From positions 1 through 9,388 of the forward strand of contig JAFZOC010000185.1 in the NCBI GenBank assembly GCA_017550765.1: a stretch of DNA of 9,388 nt, written 5' to 3'. The notes below the pieces were generated by a model. It worked only from the letters and a program-made list of their open reading frames with translations, was not told the origin of the DNA and did no database searches. Of the stretch, positions 6,783 to 9,388 are shown in pieces. Position numbers and translations under genes: made by a program. The DNA comes from Oscillospiraceae bacterium (GTDB taxonomy: Bacteria; Bacillota_A; Clostridia; Oscillospirales; Oscillospiraceae). How positions within the stretch are numbered: position 1 is the first letter of the stretch; each line of letters opens with the position of its first letter.

Positions 6783-9257
6783 TCAGTCGTCGTAGTCGTA
6801 GCCGCCGGAGCTGCTGTCGGAGCCGCCGTAGCTCGGGGCGCGGGAGGAGCTGCCGCTGTAGCTGTCGGAGCTGCCGGAGCCGCCGAAATCGCCATAGATG
6901 GCGTCCTGGACGTAGGTGTTGGGGCCTTCGTCCTGGGAGGCGTCGCCGTAGAATCCTTCATCCGTGAGGGGATCGTCCTCGAGCGGGTAGAAGCCGAAAT
7001 CGAACTGATCGTCCACCAGGTGCACGTTGCTGCGGTAGAGCCTCTTGTCCAGGCCCTTGGCGCGGACCCGCAGCATGCCGACCTTCTCCTTCTTGCCGGT
7101 GAAGGTCTGCTTGATCTCTTTCCGCACGGTGCTGACCTTGATCGCCTTCAGCTCCGCAGCGTGCTCCTGCACGAAAGCCTGCACGTCGGCCAGTTTCAGC
7201 GAATCGATCTTGTCGGAGGCGATCCTTGTCACGCTCTGCACGATGGCCAGCATGTCGGTGTGGCGGGGGTAGGCGCCGGAGCCGGGGACGCTGGGCTCCA
7301 GTTCGTAGCGGTCCTCGCCCACGGTGAAGACCAGCTCGCAGCGTCCGATGACGGGTTCGTTGATATCTCTGATGATCTTGATCGCGATGACCGTCAGGAC
7401 CGCCAGAGCCGCCACCAGCCCCAGGACCACCCACAGCGTCACGTTCTCGGTCTCCACGTTCACGTGGATGTCGCTGCTGGCGCCCTGGCTGTCCGTGACC
7501 CGGACCGTGAAGTCGCCGTCGCCGATCTTGTTCACGTTCATGATCAGATCTGGGCTGCCCGGCGGGTCCTGGGTGATGGCGCTGATGTTGCAGCTGCCGC
7601 CCACCACCTCGAAGCGCAGGTCCTTGTCGTCCTCCAGGTCTTTGGCGTTGCCGCTGAGATCCAGGGGCTGCTCCGCGGTCTGGAACAGGCCGACCTTCGC
7701 CTTCACGTCATCGGGGTCGCTGACCATGGGCGGGTGGTTGGTCATGCGCCACTCCTCGGGCGGCTCAGACTTGGCGGACACCTGCTCACAGGTGAACTCC
7801 ACCCAGACATGGTAGCTGCCGTAGTCCCCGGCGGTGGAGACCGTGATCTCGAACACGCCGTTGTTGTTGGGGATCGGCACAGGGGGCAGCTCCGCGCCGG
7901 TGGTCATGTCGATCCGGTGCAGGGCGCATTCGTAGAAGGAATAGCTGGCAGGATCGGTGAGGACCTGTCCGAACTGGGTCAGCTCGGCCTTCACCGTCAC
8001 GACCATGTTGGCGTGGATGTCCGCCACCGCGGGGGTCGTGGTCATCTGCGCCCCGATATCCACGTTGAAGCTGGGGCTGTAGTGGATCTCCACCTCGTTG
8101 CCCTCGGGCACGTCCAGATGCACCGTCCAGCGGCCGGGATCCGGCGTCTTCAGCTTGTAGATCCGGCTGATTGGCGAGAGGATCTTGTCCGGGGTGTTCT
8201 TATCGGTGGAAGTGCTGGACCAGGAGAAGCACAGGGCGTTGGCCGCAGGGCCGGAGATCGTCTGGCCGTTGGGCTTGATGAAGGAGACCTCCAGGCCCTT
8301 GGGCAGCGGGGTGCCGTCCACGGTGTAGACGCGGATCGTGGCGTCCAGCACGCCCACGCCCGGCACCAGGAAGGTCCGGTCCGTGGTGGAGGTGATGATC
8401 TCGCTCTCCTCGTCGATTGCGTAGCCCAGGGCCCGCAGGAACAGGTCCGTAGCCTCCACGCAGTCGCGGGAGTCGTTGATCTCCACGTAGTAGTCGTTCA
8501 CGCGCATGTCGCTGGGCATGAGGCCGTTGGCCTGGCACACGATGTCGCGCACCTCGTTCTCACCGCCGGCAGGGCTGGTGCCGCCGTTGAGATACACGCC
8601 GCAGAGCAGCATCCTGTCGCCTTCGGCGCTGATGTTGGACACCGCCAGGTCCCGGTTGGCCTGGGAGGCGGACTTCAGCGCGTCGATCACGTCTGTGACG
8701 CCGTCGGTGAAGAGGAAGATCGCGGATCTCCGCCCGGGCTCCTCGGCGTCATGCAGCGTCTGATAGGCCTCCAGGATCGCCGTGCCGATATCGGTCTGGT
8801 GGTTGAGGGCCGGGTTGTTGTGGGCCGCGTTGTTGTAGGCGATGTCGTCCTGGACGCAGTAGGATTCCTCCGGGTCGATCGCGTCCATGATGTAGTCCTT
8901 GGTGCCGATGTCAGACAGCGGCAGCAGGCCCGTGTTGCACTTGATCGCCCGGCGCATGCCTTCGGGGGAATCATCCCTGTAGCTGTAGTTGGCCGTGAAG
9001 CAGATCGCGCCCACGTTGGCGGAATCGTCGTTCAGGGTGCCCAGGAAGTTGGCCACGGCGTAGAAACGCAGGCCCTGGGGATCCGTGGTGCCCAGGCGGT
9101 CATGGTCCAGGGAACCGCTGGCGTCGATGACCAGCATGATGTTCCACTTGTCGGCGCCCTGGATCGTAGAAGAGCCGCTCGCGGCGGCAGCTGTGACCGT
9201 TCCGAGGCTCAGTAGCAGCGCCAGCATCAGCGCCAGGCAGATCGTCCGTTTGCTCAT
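6783..9257 (-). CDS. Membrane-anchored VWA-domain protein with cytoplasmic tail (824 aa)
   Basis: Predicted single-pass surface protein. Residues 1-27 form a signal peptide (MSKR, a Leu-rich core, then a TAAAA cleavage region, no lipobox). The VWA domain spans ~38-280 with a complete MIDAS: D45-x-S47-x-S49 (DASGS), T159 (DIGTAI) and D185 (FTDG). A beta-rich region follows (~285-500), then a cadherin/Ig-like module (~507-600) opening PPMVSDPDD. A hydrophobic helix at ~605-627 is followed by K and R residues, placing the C-terminus inside. The cytoplasmic part (~628-790) is unrecognised, and the last ~33 residues are Ser/Gly/Tyr/Asp-rich. The mature ectodomain has ten cysteines, so disulfides are possible. 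The start at 9257 is 8 nt from AGGAG; an ATG two codons upstream (9263) is only 2 nt from it, though it has a weaker AAAGGA at 10 nt. VWA domains bind protein ligands through a metal ion; the ligand here is unknown. It probably works with the two tubulin-like genes downstream. Confidence 0.92.
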   Translation of the reverse strand: MSKRTICLALMLALLLSLGTVTAAAASGSSTIQGADKWNIMLVIDASGSLDHDRLGTTDPQGLRFYAVANFLGTLNDDSANVGAICFTANYSYRDDSPEGMRRAIKCNTGLLPLSDIGTKDYIMDAIDPEESYCVQDDIAYNNAAHNNPALNHQTDIGTAILEAYQTLHDAEEPGRRSAIFLFTDGVTDVIDALKSASQANRDLAVSNISAEGDRMLLCGVYLNGGTSPAGGENEVRDIVCQANGLMPSDMRVNDYYVEINDSRDCVEATDLFLRALGYAIDEESEIITSTTDRTFLVPGVGVLDATIRVYTVDGTPLPKGLEVSFIKPNGQTISGPAANALCFSWSSTSTDKNTPDKILSPISRIYKLKTPDPGRWTVHLDVPEGNEVEIHYSPSFNVDIGAQMTTTPAVADIHANMVVTVKAELTQFGQVLTDPASYSFYECALHRIDMTTGAELPPVPIPNNNGVFEITVSTAGDYGSYHVWVEFTCEQVSAKSEPPEEWRMTNHPPMVSDPDDVKAKVGLFQTAEQPLDLSGNAKDLEDDKDLRFEVVGGSCNISAITQDPPGSPDLIMNVNKIGDGDFTVRVTDSQGASSDIHVNVETENVTLWVVLGLVAALAVLTVIAIKIIRDINEPVIGRCELVFTVGEDRYELEPSVPGSGAYPRHTDMLAIVQSVTRIASDKIDSLKLADVQAFVQEHAAELKAIKVSTVRKEIKQTFTGKKEKVGMLRVRAKGLDKRLYRSNVHLVDDQFDFGFYPLEDDPLTDEGFYGDASQDEGPNTYVQDAIYGDFGGSGSSDSYSGSSSRAPSYGGSDSSSGGYDYDD

Positions 9258-9265
9258 ATCCATCT

Positions 9266-9270
9266 CTCCT
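9266..9270 (-). promoter_or_regulatory. Ribosome binding site of the VWA gene
   Basis: The minus strand reads AGGAG, 8 nt before the ATG at 9257 and only 2 nt before the ATG at 9263, which favours the inner start (MSKR). A weaker AAAGGA at 9274-9279 could serve the outer ATG with 10 nt spacing, so the start is uncertain by two codons. Confidence 0.65.
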
Positions 9271-9287
9271 CTGTCCTTTTTCCCGCC

Positions 9288-9300
9288 GGGGCTCCGCCCC
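9288..9300 (-). other. Small GC hairpin in the VWA 5' leader
   Basis: GGGGC, loop TCC, GCCCC form a 5-bp stem about 18 bases upstream of the AGGAG site. It would lie in the 5' untranslated RNA if transcription starts in the AT-rich stretch beyond it. It could protect the 5' end or affect translation; no riboswitch fold was recognised. Confidence 0.35.
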
Positions 9301-9388
9301 TCAAATGGCGAGACACATCTAAATTACAATTTATCACAATTTCCCATTCCTTGCAACAAAGAATTGAAGATATCTTGGAGCATTTTAC
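9301..9388 (-). promoter_or_regulatory. Probable promoter region of the VWA-tubulin cluster
   Basis: The only sizeable AT-rich non-coding stretch upstream of the first gene. On the minus strand a TTGCAA (9350-9355) lies 17 bases before TAAATT, a weak -35/-10 pair (4 of 6 matches each). It also contains a tandem 10-base repeat (9323-9342). The exact promoter cannot be fixed by eye. Confidence 0.4.
9323..9342 (-). repeat. Tandem 10-base direct repeat in the promoter region
   Basis: The plus strand reads ATTACAATTT directly followed by ATCACAATTT, two units with one difference. The period is about one helical turn, as in operators contacted on one DNA face, but only two units exist in AT-rich DNA, so chance is a fair alternative. 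Confidence 0.4.

Noticed and set aside
6548..6961. 138-codon N-terminal extension of the shortened tubulin-like protein
   Set aside because: Ala/Thr/Pro/Arg-rich translation of the out-of-frame VWA 3' end and repeat DNA; the internal ATG has a good AAGGAG and matches the paralogue start.
7020..9215. 731-codon open frame on the plus strand opposite the VWA gene
   Set aside because: Same mirror-frame composition; the opposite strand encodes a signal peptide, MIDAS residues and a membrane helix in the right order.

Overview
The window is GC-rich DNA with short AT-rich intergenic patches and good AGGAG-type ribosome binding sites. It carries three long genes, all on the minus strand, so transcription runs from right to left. 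This style fits a high-GC Gram-positive bacterium, most likely a Clostridia/Oscillospirales-type Bacillota. That is inferred from style and gene family only and is moderately to weakly supported. No tRNA, rRNA, CRISPR array or transposase is visible.

In transcription order: (1) 9257-6783 encodes an 824-residue secreted/membrane protein with a signal peptide, an extracellular von Willebrand factor A (VWA) domain with a complete MIDAS metal site, beta-rich Ig/cadherin-like domains, one transmembrane helix near the C-terminal quarter, and a cytoplasmic region ending in a Ser/Gly/Tyr/Asp-rich tail. (2) 6547-3647 encodes a 966-residue tubulin/FtsZ-like protein. (3) 3479-36 encodes a 1147-residue tubulin/FtsZ-like paralogue. 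The two tubulin-like proteins are collinear and clearly duplicated. The middle copy lacks the last ~168 residues of the other, and its stop codon lies inside a short intergenic repeat.

The gaps hold structure of their own. A ~59-base REP-like palindromic element occurs twice, once after each of the first two genes. Its hairpin differs by one base between copies, and that change keeps the pair (A-U versus G-U) only in RNA of the transcribed strand. The gap after the VWA gene also has a cluster of overlapping GC hairpins without a U-tract. AT-rich promoter-like patches precede the VWA gene and the last tubulin-like gene.

The likely theme is a two-compartment system: an outside-facing VWA sensor or adhesion protein linked through one membrane helix to cytoplasmic GTP-binding tubulin-like proteins that may form filaments. 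Association of a divergent FtsZ-like family with VWA proteins, as a predicted membrane-remodelling system, was proposed from genome context by Makarova and Koonin. This locus looks like a Gram-positive variant with a tandem duplication of the tubulin-like component. Its function is not shown by the sequence.
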